From positions 1 through 64,000 of the forward strand of contig NZ_CAJXKQ010000013.1 of NCBI RefSeq assembly GCF_913055835.1: a stretch of 64,000 nt of DNA, written 5' to 3'. This DNA is from an uncultured Marinobacter sp. Its GTDB lineage: Bacteria; Pseudomonadota; Gammaproteobacteria; Pseudomonadales; Oleiphilaceae. Below, in pieces: positions 43,291-52,400 of the stretch (the stretch's first letter is position 1; each line of letters opens with the position of its first letter). The position numbers and the translations under genes were made by a program. The notes below the pieces were generated by a model. It saw only the letters and a program-made list of their open reading frames with translations, was not told the DNA's origin and ran no database searches.

Positions 43291-44373
43291 ATGACTGCTA
43301 TTCACACCCGAGAACCGGCCCTGACCATCCGGGCCGGCCGGCGCGCCTTGCAACGACTCAAGGAAAAACCGTTGTCACCAGAAGACGTGCACGTGATTCC
43401 AGGCGCAGCCGGAGGCCCCAAGGCCCTGGGAATAAGTGGCCTGGACAAGGCCATATTCGGCGACTGGCTGCCTCGGGTTCCCCAGGAGCGTTCACTGATC
43501 GGTTCGTCCATTGGAAGCTGGCGGTTCGCCGCTGTGACGTCCTCCGACGACCCGAAACGCCAGCTCGGCCGGCTGGCTGAACTTTACACCGCCCAGCGAT
43601 TTGCCAAAGGTGTCAGCGCCGCGGAAGTGAGCCGCAAAAGTGTGCTGTTTCTGGAGGAACTGCTCGGTGGCCGGGAAGACACCATCCTGAACCATCCCTG
43701 GTACCGGCTCAACGTTGTGGTTGTTCGCAGTCTTGGCATGCTGGCGGAGGATGCCAGGGGTCGGTTGGGGCTTGGCCTGATGAGCGCTATCAGCGCCAAC
43801 ATGGTCAGTCGCCGGCATTTGGGCCGTTTTATGGAGCGGGGGATCATCCACGATGCCCGCCTGAAAACGCCGGTGGCGAAGCTGGTGGATTTCCCCAGCC
43901 ACGAAGTGGCGCTGACCCGCGAGAACTTGTTGCCTGCCCTTCTGGCTTCGGCGTCGATTCCCCTGGTGATGTCCGGTGTCCGTAATATTCCCGGTGCACC
44001 CGAGGGCGTCTATCGTGACGGTGGTCTTCTGGACTACCACCTCGATCTGCCCTACAAACAGCCGGGTGTGGTGCTATACCCACACTTCACCGATAAGGTG
44101 GTGCCGGGCTGGTTCGACAAGTCGTTGCCCTGGCGGCGGGGCGATACCACCCGGTTGCAGGATGTATTGCTGGTTGCACCCTCGAAAACCTATCTGGAAT
44201 CCCTGCCTGACCGGAAACTTCCGGATCGTAAGGATTTCGAGTGCTATGTTGGTGATGACGCCGGTCGTGAGCGGGCCTGGCAGGCGGCTATTGCCGAAAG
44301 TGACCGGTTGGGCGACGAGTTTATGGAGCTCATCGAAACCGGGCGCCTGCCCGACGTTGTCAGGCCGCTCTGA
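43291..44373 (+). CDS. Patatin-like phospholipase
   Basis: A 360-residue patatin-family lipid acyl hydrolase. The catalytic dyad is Ser73 in GSSIGS and Asp in YRDGGLLDY near residue 246; a glycine-rich PGAAGGPKALG near 37 is the oxyanion hole. No signal peptide is seen. The ATG at 43291 has AGGGA seven bases upstream; an in-frame ATG six codons earlier overlaps that site. It is divergent from the diguanylate cyclase. Substrate is probably phospholipid or a neutral lipid. Confidence 0.83.
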   Translation: MTAIHTREPALTIRAGRRALQRLKEKPLSPEDVHVIPGAAGGPKALGISGLDKAIFGDWLPRVPQERSLIGSSIGSWRFAAVTSSDDPKRQLGRLAELYTAQRFAKGVSAAEVSRKSVLFLEELLGGREDTILNHPWYRLNVVVVRSLGMLAEDARGRLGLGLMSAISANMVSRRHLGRFMERGIIHDARLKTPVAKLVDFPSHEVALTRENLLPALLASASIPLVMSGVRNIPGAPEGVYRDGGLLDYHLDLPYKQPGVVLYPHFTDKVVPGWFDKSLPWRRGDTTRLQDVLLVAPSKTYLESLPDRKLPDRKDFECYVGDDAGRERAWQAAIAESDRLGDEFMELIETGRLPDVVRPL

Positions 44374-44385
44374 ACGCAGAGTTTC

Positions 44386-44410
44386 CGGAACAGTGTCTAT
44401 ACTGGTTCCG
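44386..44410. repeat. Stem-loop upstream of the CDGSH gene
   Basis: Arms cggaacagt and actggttccg pair with one bulge. TATACT (44398-44403) lies inside and could be a -10 element, with no good -35. It is 27 bases before the CDGSH start codon. Function unknown. Confidence 0.3.
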
Positions 44411-44437
44411 TAAAGTCATGACTTGGGGGAACAGATT

Positions 44438-44686
44438 ATGTCCGATGCGAAACCGGTGATCGCCAGCAAGACGCCTTTTTCTGTCATGGTGGAGGCAGGA
44501 AAGAATTACTTCTGGTGTGCCTGCGGCCGCAGTGGCAGCCAGCCATTCTGTGATGGCTCCCATAAGGGGACCGGGATAACACCGGTAAAATTCGAGGCCG
44601 AAAAGAAAGAGTGGGTCTGGTTCTGCGGGTGCAAACAAACGGGCAACGCTCCCTTGTGCGATGGCACCCACAAGACCCTCGACTAA
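44438..44686 (+). CDS. Tandem CDGSH iron-sulfur protein
   Basis: An 82-residue soluble protein with two CDGSH-type [2Fe-2S] sites: CACGRSGSQPFCDGSH and CGCKQTGNAPLCDGTH (Cys-x-Cys-x2-(S/T)-x3-P-x-Cys-Asp-Gly form, three Cys plus one His each). Bacterial members are small redox or iron-sulfur transfer proteins. The ATG at 44438 is chosen because GGGGGA lies eight bases upstream; an ATG five codons earlier lacks this. Its last four bases overlap the end of the convergent PAS protein. Confidence 0.92.
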   Translation: MSDAKPVIASKTPFSVMVEAGKNYFWCACGRSGSQPFCDGSHKGTGITPVKFEAEKKEWVWFCGCKQTGNAPLCDGTHKTLD

Positions 44687-45690
44687 AGCGCCATACGCTG
44701 CAGGGTACTTGCCCTGAAGCCTGAAAGGCCGTGGACCGGGTCTTTCAGAGCCCGGACCCTGAGCACAACCGGAACCTCGTTTTCCTCATCCCGGTGGAGC
44801 AGCGGAAGATCGATCCGCTCAATGGAACCCTCGCTGCGAGCGGCTGACAAGGCCCGCCTGAAATTGTCCTGAAAGGCTGGCGCAACCATCTCTTCCAGGG
44901 GCTGCCCCACCAGATCAGTGGGCGCTCGATCCAGGAGTTCGGCAATCTGTGGTGAAACAAAACCGATCCGGCCATTTTCATCCAGCTCCCAGATCACGGC
45001 TCCAGACAGGGCTACCAGATCACGACTTCGCTGTTCGCTGTCATTCAGCGCCTGACGCAGTATCGACTTCTCGACCTGAAAGTTGGCGATCTGGTGATCA
45101 GCGCCAATTTCCCGCTGTTCAAGGCCGCGGATATGGAGCGTCTGCAGATGAAGTCGGCGGTTGAGGAGCAGGGCAAGCGAGGCAGCGAACACAGACAGCG
45201 CGACACCGGCTATCCAGACCGTTTGTGAGGCAGACCGGGCGACTTCTTCCAGCCCTTCTGGAGAGGGCACGGTGGTGAGGATCCACTGCTGGTCCAGTGG
45301 TGACACTTCTGTGCGCAGTGCCCGCGTCGGGTCCACTGAACCGTTGGTTCGTATCTCCAGCAGTGGCCTCTTGGTGTGTCGTTCGAGGGTATCAATACGC
45401 AAGCCGAGGGAATCGGGCAGGGTGTCGCTGAACAAAGCCTGGAGCCATACCGAAACGGGTTGGTTGTTGTCACCCGACACCGACCGGTCCGGCACGTTGG
45501 CCAACAGATGATTGACCAGAGCCTGATGCTGGGCATAGTAACGCGCCTCAGCAAGCGCCATGGCCCGCCGACCCTCAATACTTGCGGTGATTCCGGTTAC
45601 CAGCAGTCCGGCTGCGACCAGAAGCAGGGGGATCCAGAGTCCTGGCCAAAGTACCGGTCTGCGGAACCGGCCTGGAGCTGAGCTTTCCAT
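44683..45690 (-). CDS. Membrane sensor protein with PAS domain, no output domain
   Basis: A 335-residue protein with two membrane segments (about 15-40 and 160-185) around a periplasmic region of about 120 residues, a coiled-coil linker, and one PAS domain (about 225-330; IWELDENGRIGFVSPQI). It ends right after the PAS domain. No kinase, GGDEF or EAL part is present. Either the output is supplied by a partner protein or an output domain was lost. It neighbours znuB on the same strand and overlaps the convergent CDGSH gene by four bases. Confidence 0.78.
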   Translation of the reverse strand: MESSAPGRFRRPVLWPGLWIPLLLVAAGLLVTGITASIEGRRAMALAEARYYAQHQALVNHLLANVPDRSVSGDNNQPVSVWLQALFSDTLPDSLGLRIDTLERHTKRPLLEIRTNGSVDPTRALRTEVSPLDQQWILTTVPSPEGLEEVARSASQTVWIAGVALSVFAASLALLLNRRLHLQTLHIRGLEQREIGADHQIANFQVEKSILRQALNDSEQRSRDLVALSGAVIWELDENGRIGFVSPQIAELLDRAPTDLVGQPLEEMVAPAFQDNFRRALSAARSEGSIERIDLPLLHRDEENEVPVVLRVRALKDPVHGLSGFRASTLQRMAL

Positions 45691-45781
45691 GCCGGGCGTC
45701 CTTTGCGGCTGGGTCTGTACCCCTGGGCCAGACCGACTGTACTTCTATACTCTAGTTCAGCTCTGCTGCGGAGGGAAATGT

Positions 45782-46594
45782 TCAGGTGCGGACTTTGCCG
45801 GCTGCACCATAGACCAGCAGGAAAGCGACGAAAGCTGTCACCACAATGGAGGGGCCGGCCGGTGTGTCCAGGTGCCAGGACAGGCTCAGGCCGCCGCTTA
45901 CCGCAATGAACCCGAACCCGATCGCCATGGCCACCATGATCTCCGGATTGTGAGCCAATCTTCGGGCGGTCGCCGCAGGAATGATCAGCAATGCGGTAAT
46001 AAGCAGTACGCCGACGATTTTCATGGCCACTGCAATGACCAGGGAAAACATCAGCATCAGAACCAGACGGAGCCGTTCGACAGCAACGCCTTCCACCCGG
46101 GCGAGTTCTTCGTGAATCGTACTCATCAGCAAGCCCCGCCAAAGCACCGCAAGCAGCACAAGGATCAGCGCAGCGCCGCCGTAGATCCACAGCAGGTCGT
46201 TTCGACTCATGGCGAGCAGATCCCCGAACAGAAGGCCAGTCAGGTCAACGCGAACATCCGGCATGAAGCTCAGCGTTACCAGGCCGATGGCCAGGGCACT
46301 GTGGGCCAGAATACCGAGCAGGGTATCCGTTGCCAGCGTCCTGGTTCGGGAGAGCAGAACGAGTGCCATCGCCAGGACCACGCAGGTGATGATCACGCCA
46401 AGGTTCAGTGGCACGCTGATCAGAAAGCTCAGGGCAATACCCAGCAGCGCCGAGTGCGCCAGGGTATCGCCAAAATAGGCCATGCGTCGCCAGACCACGA
46501 AGCAGCCCAGTGGCCCCGCCACGAGGGCAACACCAAGACCGCCAATCAGAGCGCGCCAGAAGAAATCGTCCAGGACGGCATCAATGATGGGCAT
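45782..46594 (-). CDS. znuB: Zinc ABC transporter permease ZnuB
   Basis: A 270-residue inner-membrane protein with about eight hydrophobic segments. RRMAYFGDTLAHSALLGIAL at about 40-60 and VGVLLITALLIIPAATAR are typical of ABC-3 metal permeases. The start ATG at 46592-46594 overlaps the znuC end by 14 bases; longer open frames upstream are inside znuC. With ZnuC it forms the inner-membrane part of a Zn2+ importer. No znuA (binding protein) gene is in this cluster and must lie elsewhere. Confidence 0.9.
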   Translation of the reverse strand: MPIIDAVLDDFFWRALIGGLGVALVAGPLGCFVVWRRMAYFGDTLAHSALLGIALSFLISVPLNLGVIITCVVLAMALVLLSRTRTLATDTLLGILAHSALAIGLVTLSFMPDVRVDLTGLLFGDLLAMSRNDLLWIYGGAALILVLLAVLWRGLLMSTIHEELARVEGVAVERLRLVLMLMFSLVIAVAMKIVGVLLITALLIIPAATARRLAHNPEIMVAMAIGFGFIAVSGGLSLSWHLDTPAGPSIVVTAFVAFLLVYGAAGKVRT

Positions 46595-47348
46595 GATCAC
46601 ACTCCGTGTGGCCGCCCTCAACCACGTCCCCGTGCAGGTCATGACTGTGGTTATGGTGATGGTGGTAAACCGCCAGGGATTCTGCCACCGGTCGGCCAAA
46701 CGTCTCGATAAAGGCGGGATCGTGAGAGATGTCTGCCGGATAACCACTGCAGCAGACATGCTGGTTCAGGCAGATAACCTTGTCGGTAGCCGCCATGACC
46801 AGATGCAGGTCGTGGGAGATCATGATTACACCGCAGTTCAGGTCGTCCCGCAGCTCTCGAATCAGGTCGTAAAGCGACGCCTGGCCATTGATATCCACGC
46901 CCTGGGCCGGTTCATCCAGCACCAGCAGGTCCGGCTTGCGGGCCAGGGCCCGGGCGAGTAACAGCCGCTGTTTCTCCCCGCCGGAGAGGTGGTGCACGGA
47001 GGCGTGAAGCAGATGGCCAACGCCAGTTCGTGCCAGAGCGGATTCACATTCTGCGATTGACTGGCCGCTGAGCAGCATGAACCGTTTTACGCTCACGGGC
47101 AGCGTGGCTTCGAGCGTCAGGTGCTGAGGGACATAGCCGATGACCAGATTTTTTTTCAACGACACATGGCCCGCGGATACTTTCTGGATACCCAGGACCG
47201 CCTTGATCAGCGTGGTCTTGCCAGCACCGTTGGGGCCAATGATAGTGATGATGTCACCGCGGTGAATAGCCAGGTTGACCCGGTCAACCACGGGGCGTTC
47301 GTCAAAGCGCACTGTGAGATTTTCCAGGCGGACCAGGGGGTCAGTCAT
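46581..47348 (-). CDS. znuC: Zinc ABC transporter ATP-binding protein ZnuC
   Basis: A 255-residue ABC ATPase with Walker A GPNGAGKTT, signature HLSGGEKQRLLLARALA, and Walker B LLVLDEPAQGVD. The C-terminus is unusually His-rich (HHHHNHSHD, then a GGHTECDHAHH ending) and may chelate zinc near the transporter. The ATG at 47346-47348 is chosen. It overlaps the zur end by eight bases and znuB by 14, so zur-znuC-znuB is one unit under the Zur box upstream. Confidence 0.92.
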   Translation of the reverse strand: MTDPLVRLENLTVRFDERPVVDRVNLAIHRGDIITIIGPNGAGKTTLIKAVLGIQKVSAGHVSLKKNLVIGYVPQHLTLEATLPVSVKRFMLLSGQSIAECESALARTGVGHLLHASVHHLSGGEKQRLLLARALARKPDLLVLDEPAQGVDINGQASLYDLIRELRDDLNCGVIMISHDLHLVMAATDKVICLNQHVCCSGYPADISHDPAFIETFGRPVAESLAVYHHHHNHSHDLHGDVVEGGHTECDHAHH

Positions 47349-47832
47349 GGTCCGGCTCCGCCTGGCAGCGGGGACACAGACCGGCAATCTCGAGCGTGGT
47401 GTTCTCGGCCCGGAACCCTTCCTCGGAGGCCGCTTTGCCGACTTCTGTTGAGACTGCAGGTGCGGTCAGCTCGAGCACATTGCCACAGGCACGACAGATC
47501 AGAAACATTCCGGTGTGGTGTTCACCGGCGTGGGTACAGCCGATAAAGGCGTTGAGTGAGGCAATGCGGTGCACCAGGCCGTGCTGTTGCAGGAAATCCA
47601 GGGCACGGTAAACCGTCGGCGGGGCTGCATTATGGCCATCGGAGGACAACTCTGCGAGCACATCATAGGCACCGAGGGGCTTATGGGACTGCCAGATCAG
47701 TTCCAGTACCCTTTCCCGAATGGGGGTGAGACGGGCGTTCTGGCGCTGGCAAATGGCCCGAGCGTCAGTCAGAGCCTGGCTGACACAGGCGTCATGGTTG
47801 TGGGGCCGATAGGGAATCGCTCGGGCGGACAT
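47341..47832 (-). CDS. zur: Zinc uptake regulator Zur (Fur family)
   Basis: A 163-residue Fur-family repressor. The winged helix has QNARLTPIRERVLELI and PPTVYRALDFL; C-terminal zinc-site cysteines are CRAC and CPRC. The position directly before znuCB and the candidate Zur box 22 bases upstream support Zur rather than Fur. It starts the operon and should repress itself and znuCB when zinc is sufficient. Confidence 0.9.
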   Translation of the reverse strand: MSARAIPYRPHNHDACVSQALTDARAICQRQNARLTPIRERVLELIWQSHKPLGAYDVLAELSSDGHNAAPPTVYRALDFLQQHGLVHRIASLNAFIGCTHAGEHHTGMFLICRACGNVLELTAPAVSTEVGKAASEEGFRAENTTLEIAGLCPRCQAEPDHD

Positions 47833-47853
47833 GGTCTGGATCCTGTAAAATTT

Positions 47854-47872
47854 GAAACATTATAACATTTAC
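47854..47872. promoter_or_regulatory. Candidate Zur operator upstream of zur-znuCB
   Basis: The 19-mer gaaacattataacatttac reads on the minus strand as a TGTTATAAT-centred element close to the gammaproteobacterial Zur consensus (an AT-rich dyad around TGTTATANTATAACA, one half-site strong). A wider dyad tgtaaa...tttaca spans 47844-47873. It lies 22 bases before the zur start codon. Confidence 0.6.
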
Positions 47873-47912
47873 AGGAATGTCTGCCATGCTCGACACCGGG
47901 CCGGGCAACCGG

Positions 47913-48374
47913 TCAGTGCCGGGATTTCAGAACCAGTGACTCCAGATACTCCAGATTCGGGATCCAGGCGTTCTCGCCCTCTACCTCAACCAGCATGAGG
48001 TCTGCCGGGCCCGGTTCGCCTTCCAGTTTCCTGACCTGATCCTCGGTCAGGCGAGCCTGGCTGGGAATACCCTGGGTAACCAGGGCCATAAAGGGGACTT
48101 CCTTGTGGTGATCTCCGATGGTGTTGAGCACCACAATTCGGCCACGATTGTCGCCCGGAACAGTGAGGGAGCCACCGTTGGCCGCATCGTAGGAGATCAC
48201 GGGAAGCTGGAGGCCCCGCCAGTCCAGGTATCCAACCAGCCACTCCGGTGTGTTGGCGCCCGCATCAGAGCTGGCGTAGTCCACCACTTCTGCAATCGAG
48301 ACGTTTGGCAGCAGTAGTTGCCGTCCGCTCATGGGAATCATGACGCAGGAGAGGGATTGGCTGTTGTCATTCAT
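47913..48374 (-). CDS. chpC: CheW-type adaptor ChpC
   Basis: A 153-residue CheW-like protein (one CheW fold, MIPMSGRQLLLPNVSIAEVV, then YLDWRGLQLPVISYD). In the Chp system the CheW-type proteins PilI and ChpC link receptors to ChpA. It is the last gene of the pil-chp operon and starts 11 bases after the chpB stop. P. aeruginosa chpD and chpE are not found downstream; the zur-znuCB unit is there. Confidence 0.82.
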   Translation of the reverse strand: MNDNSQSLSCVMIPMSGRQLLLPNVSIAEVVDYASSDAGANTPEWLVGYLDWRGLQLPVISYDAANGGSLTVPGDNRGRIVVLNTIGDHHKEVPFMALVTQGIPSQARLTEDQVRKLEGEPGPADLMLVEVEGENAWIPNLEYLESLVLKSRH

Positions 48375-48385
48375 TGCTTGTTACC

Positions 48386-49441
48386 TCAGGCGGAGTCCCG
48401 TTTCTGCCGGCTCTTGAGCAGGCAGGATTCTTCAATGGTTTTTACCAGTTCCCGGGCCAGTTGTTCGGGGGTGCCACAAAAACCGGCGCAACCGGTGGCG
48501 GCCACGGATTCGGGCATGGAGCTGTTGCCACAGCTTGTGCTTTCCTGCACCCATATCCGGCTTCCGTAGGCTTTCAGCAGAGGCGCGGCAATAGCGCCAT
48601 CATTGCCCATGCCGGAAAACAGAATGGCATGGCAGCGCTGCCCGTAATGATCAGCGATATTCAGCAACACCTGGTCAATGGAAGGGCCATAGGGGCCGGG
48701 CCAGGCGTTGCTGGTTTCTGTCAGGGTGCCTTGTTCGCTCAACTTCCACTCATGCTCCACCGGCATCAGTACAACATCACCATTCTTGACCTGGTAACCG
48801 TCTTCCGCCCGCTTGAGCTGGTAGTGGGCGTGGCGACCCAGGACCCGGGTCAGGACCTCGGTGAAATTGCCATCAATGTGCTGGGCATAGATAAAGCCCA
48901 CAGGCAGATTCGGAGGCAGGTGATCCAGGAACGTCTTTACCGCCGCCGGGCCACCCAGGGAAGCACCCAGTATCCAGACTTCTTCGGCCACCGATCCGGG
49001 AACGGCCGGTGGAATCCAGTGAGGCAGATCCGGTGACGGTGTTGCTTCCGGCACCTCCTGCTCCAGCTCTGCCAGTGTGGCTTCGGAATCCAGCTCTTCA
49101 AGATGCCCCAGTTGCTGTTCCAGCTTGCCCAGCAGCCGCCTCTCCCAGCGAAAGTACTCGGTGGTTCCAGGCTTGGGGGCCTCGTCCAGCCCGAACAGTA
49201 CCGGTGCCTCCGTATTCTCGAGCAGGTGATCGAACAGTTGCGGGTGGTCGGCCTCGTCCTCGAGGGTCACCAGCCAGAGGCTGGCATCGGGAAACGCCGG
49301 ATAGCCCAATAACCGGTCCGGATCCCCGGAGAAACGCACCTCGAGACCGAACTTGGAAGTGGCGGCCTGCAGGCGATGACGCTGCAGCACCACATCCGAC
49401 ACGATCCCGACCGTAGGCCGGCCACACTGGCCGGCCATCAC
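48386..49441 (-). CDS. chpB: ChpB methylesterase (CheB type)
   Basis: A 351-residue protein with a C-terminal CheB methylesterase domain (VWILGASLGGPAAVKTFL; the Ser-His-Asp triad has Ser in ASLGG, AQHIDGNF, and SGMGNDGA). The N-terminal region (about 1-130) is receiver-like but lacks the clear phosphoacceptor motif of CheB. It removes methyl groups from PilJ. Its ATG overlaps the chpA stop by four bases. Confidence 0.85.
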   Translation of the reverse strand: MMAGQCGRPTVGIVSDVVLQRHRLQAATSKFGLEVRFSGDPDRLLGYPAFPDASLWLVTLEDEADHPQLFDHLLENTEAPVLFGLDEAPKPGTTEYFRWERRLLGKLEQQLGHLEELDSEATLAELEQEVPEATPSPDLPHWIPPAVPGSVAEEVWILGASLGGPAAVKTFLDHLPPNLPVGFIYAQHIDGNFTEVLTRVLGRHAHYQLKRAEDGYQVKNGDVVLMPVEHEWKLSEQGTLTETSNAWPGPYGPSIDQVLLNIADHYGQRCHAILFSGMGNDGAIAAPLLKAYGSRIWVQESTSCGNSSMPESVAATGCAGFCGTPEQLARELVKTIEESCLLKSRQKRDSA

Positions 49442-52400
49442 TGTCTTCCGGTCAGCCGCTCAATGGTTTCAAGCAGCTCGGTTTCCTGGAACGGCTTGCC
49501 GAGATACTCGTTGACACCAATGGCCAGCGCACGTTCGCGGTGTTTTTCGCCGGTCCGCGAGGTGATCATGCAGATCGGAGTTTCCCGCAGGTTGTCGTCG
49601 TGGCGCACAAAGCTGGCAACTTCGAAACCGTCCATCCGCGGCATCTCGATATCCAGCAGGATGATGTCCGGCTTGTGGTCCTGAAGCTGCGCCACCGCAT
49701 CCAGGCCGTCTTTGGCGGTGATGACTTCCATGCCGTTACGCTCCAGCAGTCGTGAAGTAACCTTCCGTACCGTGACCGAGTCGTCCACCACCATGACCAC
49801 GGTGGCCTGTTCCTCGTATCGGGCAGACTCGCGGGCCTTCTCGAGATTGGCCAGGCGCTGGCGTTCGGACAGGATGTCGGAACGGATCATGGCTGGCAGG
49901 TCGAGAATCACCACCACGTTACCGTCACCCAGGATGGTCGCACCCGAGACACCCCGCACGGAACTGAACTGCGGGCCAAGGGACTTAACAACGATTTCCC
50001 GGCTGCCCATCAGGTTGTCCACCTGCAGGGCCATGGGTTGCTCGGCGCCGCGTACCAGGATCACCGGCAGTGGCAGGGCCTGACCCTGCAGCTTCGGATG
50101 GTGGTCACTGTTCAGCAGGCTGCCCAGATACTGAAGCCGGTATTCCTGGCCGGCGTATTCGTACAGCGGTGCGTCCGGCTTGTAGTATTCCTCGAGCTCG
50201 TAGGTGCTGACCCGGACAATACCCTCGATGGTGTTCAGCGGGATGGCGTAGAAGTCCTCGCCCGTGGACACCATCAGGGCCCGGTTCACGGATACCGTGA
50301 ACGGCAGACGCACGGTGAAGGTTGTACCACGGCCCAGGGCCGAATCAATGTCGAGGCTACCGCCGAGCTGCTTGATCTCGCTGGCAACCACGTCCATGCC
50401 CACGCCCCGGCCGGAAATCTGGGTCACCTGCTGGGCGGTGGAGAAGCCGGGTTGCAGGATGAACTGCAGGATTTCCCGTTCGGACAGGTCTTCATCTTCC
50501 CGCAGCATGCCCTGACGGATGGCCTTGTCCCGAATCACCGAGGAGGGAATGCCGGCGCCATCGTCGATCATGCGCAGCACTACGTCGCCGCCTTCCCGCG
50601 TCAGTGACAGCGTCACTTCGCCGGTTTCGGGTTTTCCAGCCTTCTTGCGGTCGGCCGGGCTTTCAATGCCGTGGTCCAGTGCGTTCCGGAGCATGTGTTC
50701 GAGGGGCGCGATCATGCGCTCCAGAATGTTCCGGTCCATCTCGCCCTCGGCATTGCGAACATCGAAGTCCACTTTCTTGCCCAGTTCGCCGCTGATCTGG
50801 CGAACGATCCGTCGCAGACGGGGCACCATGGAGGCGAACGGAATCATCCGGGTCTTCATCAGACCTTCCTGGAGTTCCGTGTTGATCCGCGACTGCTGTA
50901 CCAGCAGGGTTTCGGTGTCACGTACCCGGTCGGACAGGGTCTCTCGCAGGTCCGCGAGGTCCGAGGAAGATTCGGTCAGGGCCCGGGACAGCTGCTGGAT
51001 GGACGAGTAACGGTCCATTTCCAGGGGGTCGAAGTCGTCGCCGTAATCCGGGCCGTGCTCTTTCTCGGCGCTGAACAGGATCTGGGCTTCGGTCTCGATT
51101 TCCATCCGGCGCAACTGCTCACGCAGACGCTCGATGGTGGCAGCCATTTCATCCAGGGTATGACCGAAATCGCTGGTCTGCTGTTCCAGGCGGCCCCGGG
51201 TGATACTGGTTTCACCGGCCAGGTTGACCAGCTCATCCAGCAGCGGTGCCGACACCCGGATGGTTTCCTGGGCCGCGCGCTGGGCCTCCGCCGCTTGTTT
51301 ACGGGCCTTGGCCGGAGATTTGCCGGGCTTTGGTGCCGGTGCCGACGGTTTTTCCGCTTTGGCGGGCGGTGTCGGCTGTTCAGACGTTTTCGGTTCCGGG
51401 ACGGCCGGGGCAGGCGCTGGTTGCTCTGCCTTCGCTGCGGGCACACCCGTGCCTGACTCATAGCCTTTACGGATATCGGCAACCAGGGCAATGATGGCGT
51501 CGTGGTCTTCGGTAATGGCCTGCCACTGGGATTCATCAGGGGCATTGCCGCCCAGGTCAATCAGGCGGGTCTCAAACGCGTGCGCCCTGTCGCCAAGCTG
51601 GGTCAGCTGGGACAGACGGGCACCGCCCTTGAGGGTGTGCAATGCCCGCTGGGCTTCCTGATTGAAGTTGTGGTTTGCCGGCTCTTTGCGCCAGTCATCG
51701 AGCAACTGCTCAAGCTGGTCCATGATCTCACCGGCTTCCTCCAGGAAGATTTCCAGTACCTCCGGATCGATCGCTTCCTGTTCGGATTCGGCACGGGGAG
51801 CTGCGCTTTCTTGGGCGGCTACCTCATGAGCAGTCTGGAAGTCTTCAACAAGCCCGGTATCCGGTTCAGGCTTGCTGCCTTCCTCCAGGCTGTCGAGCAT
51901 GGACTTGAGGCTGCCCAGTGCACGATCGCTGAGGTTCAGCAGGGTCTTCTGGTTATTGGATCCGGAAATCAGCGGATCCAGGGCGTCTGACCAGGCCTCT
52001 GCCAGGTTGGCAATGGGATCCACATCTGAAAGCCGCGCACCGCCCTTGAGGGTGTGTAGTTCCTGCTGAAGCTGGGTCAGGCCGGTGAGTACTTCGGGCT
52101 CGTCGCGCCACTGGTCCAGACATTCGCTGATGGCGTCGTAGATTTCCAGACCTTCGTCCAGGAAGATACCGATCAGGTCGTCATCACTGGCCTGTGCCAG
52201 GGTCTCGCTGAGGCTGGTGCCTTCCGGCGTTTCCTCGGCCGGAGGCTCGGCTTTCTCTGCCGCTACGGGCTGTTCGGTCTCTTCCTCCAGGGTATCAGAG
52301 GGCATTGCCTCGCCCCGCAGGATGGACTGGACGCGGGCAACCAGCTCATCGGCCGGTGGACAGGGCTTCTGGGTGGCCACCTGTTCGACCATCTGCGCCA

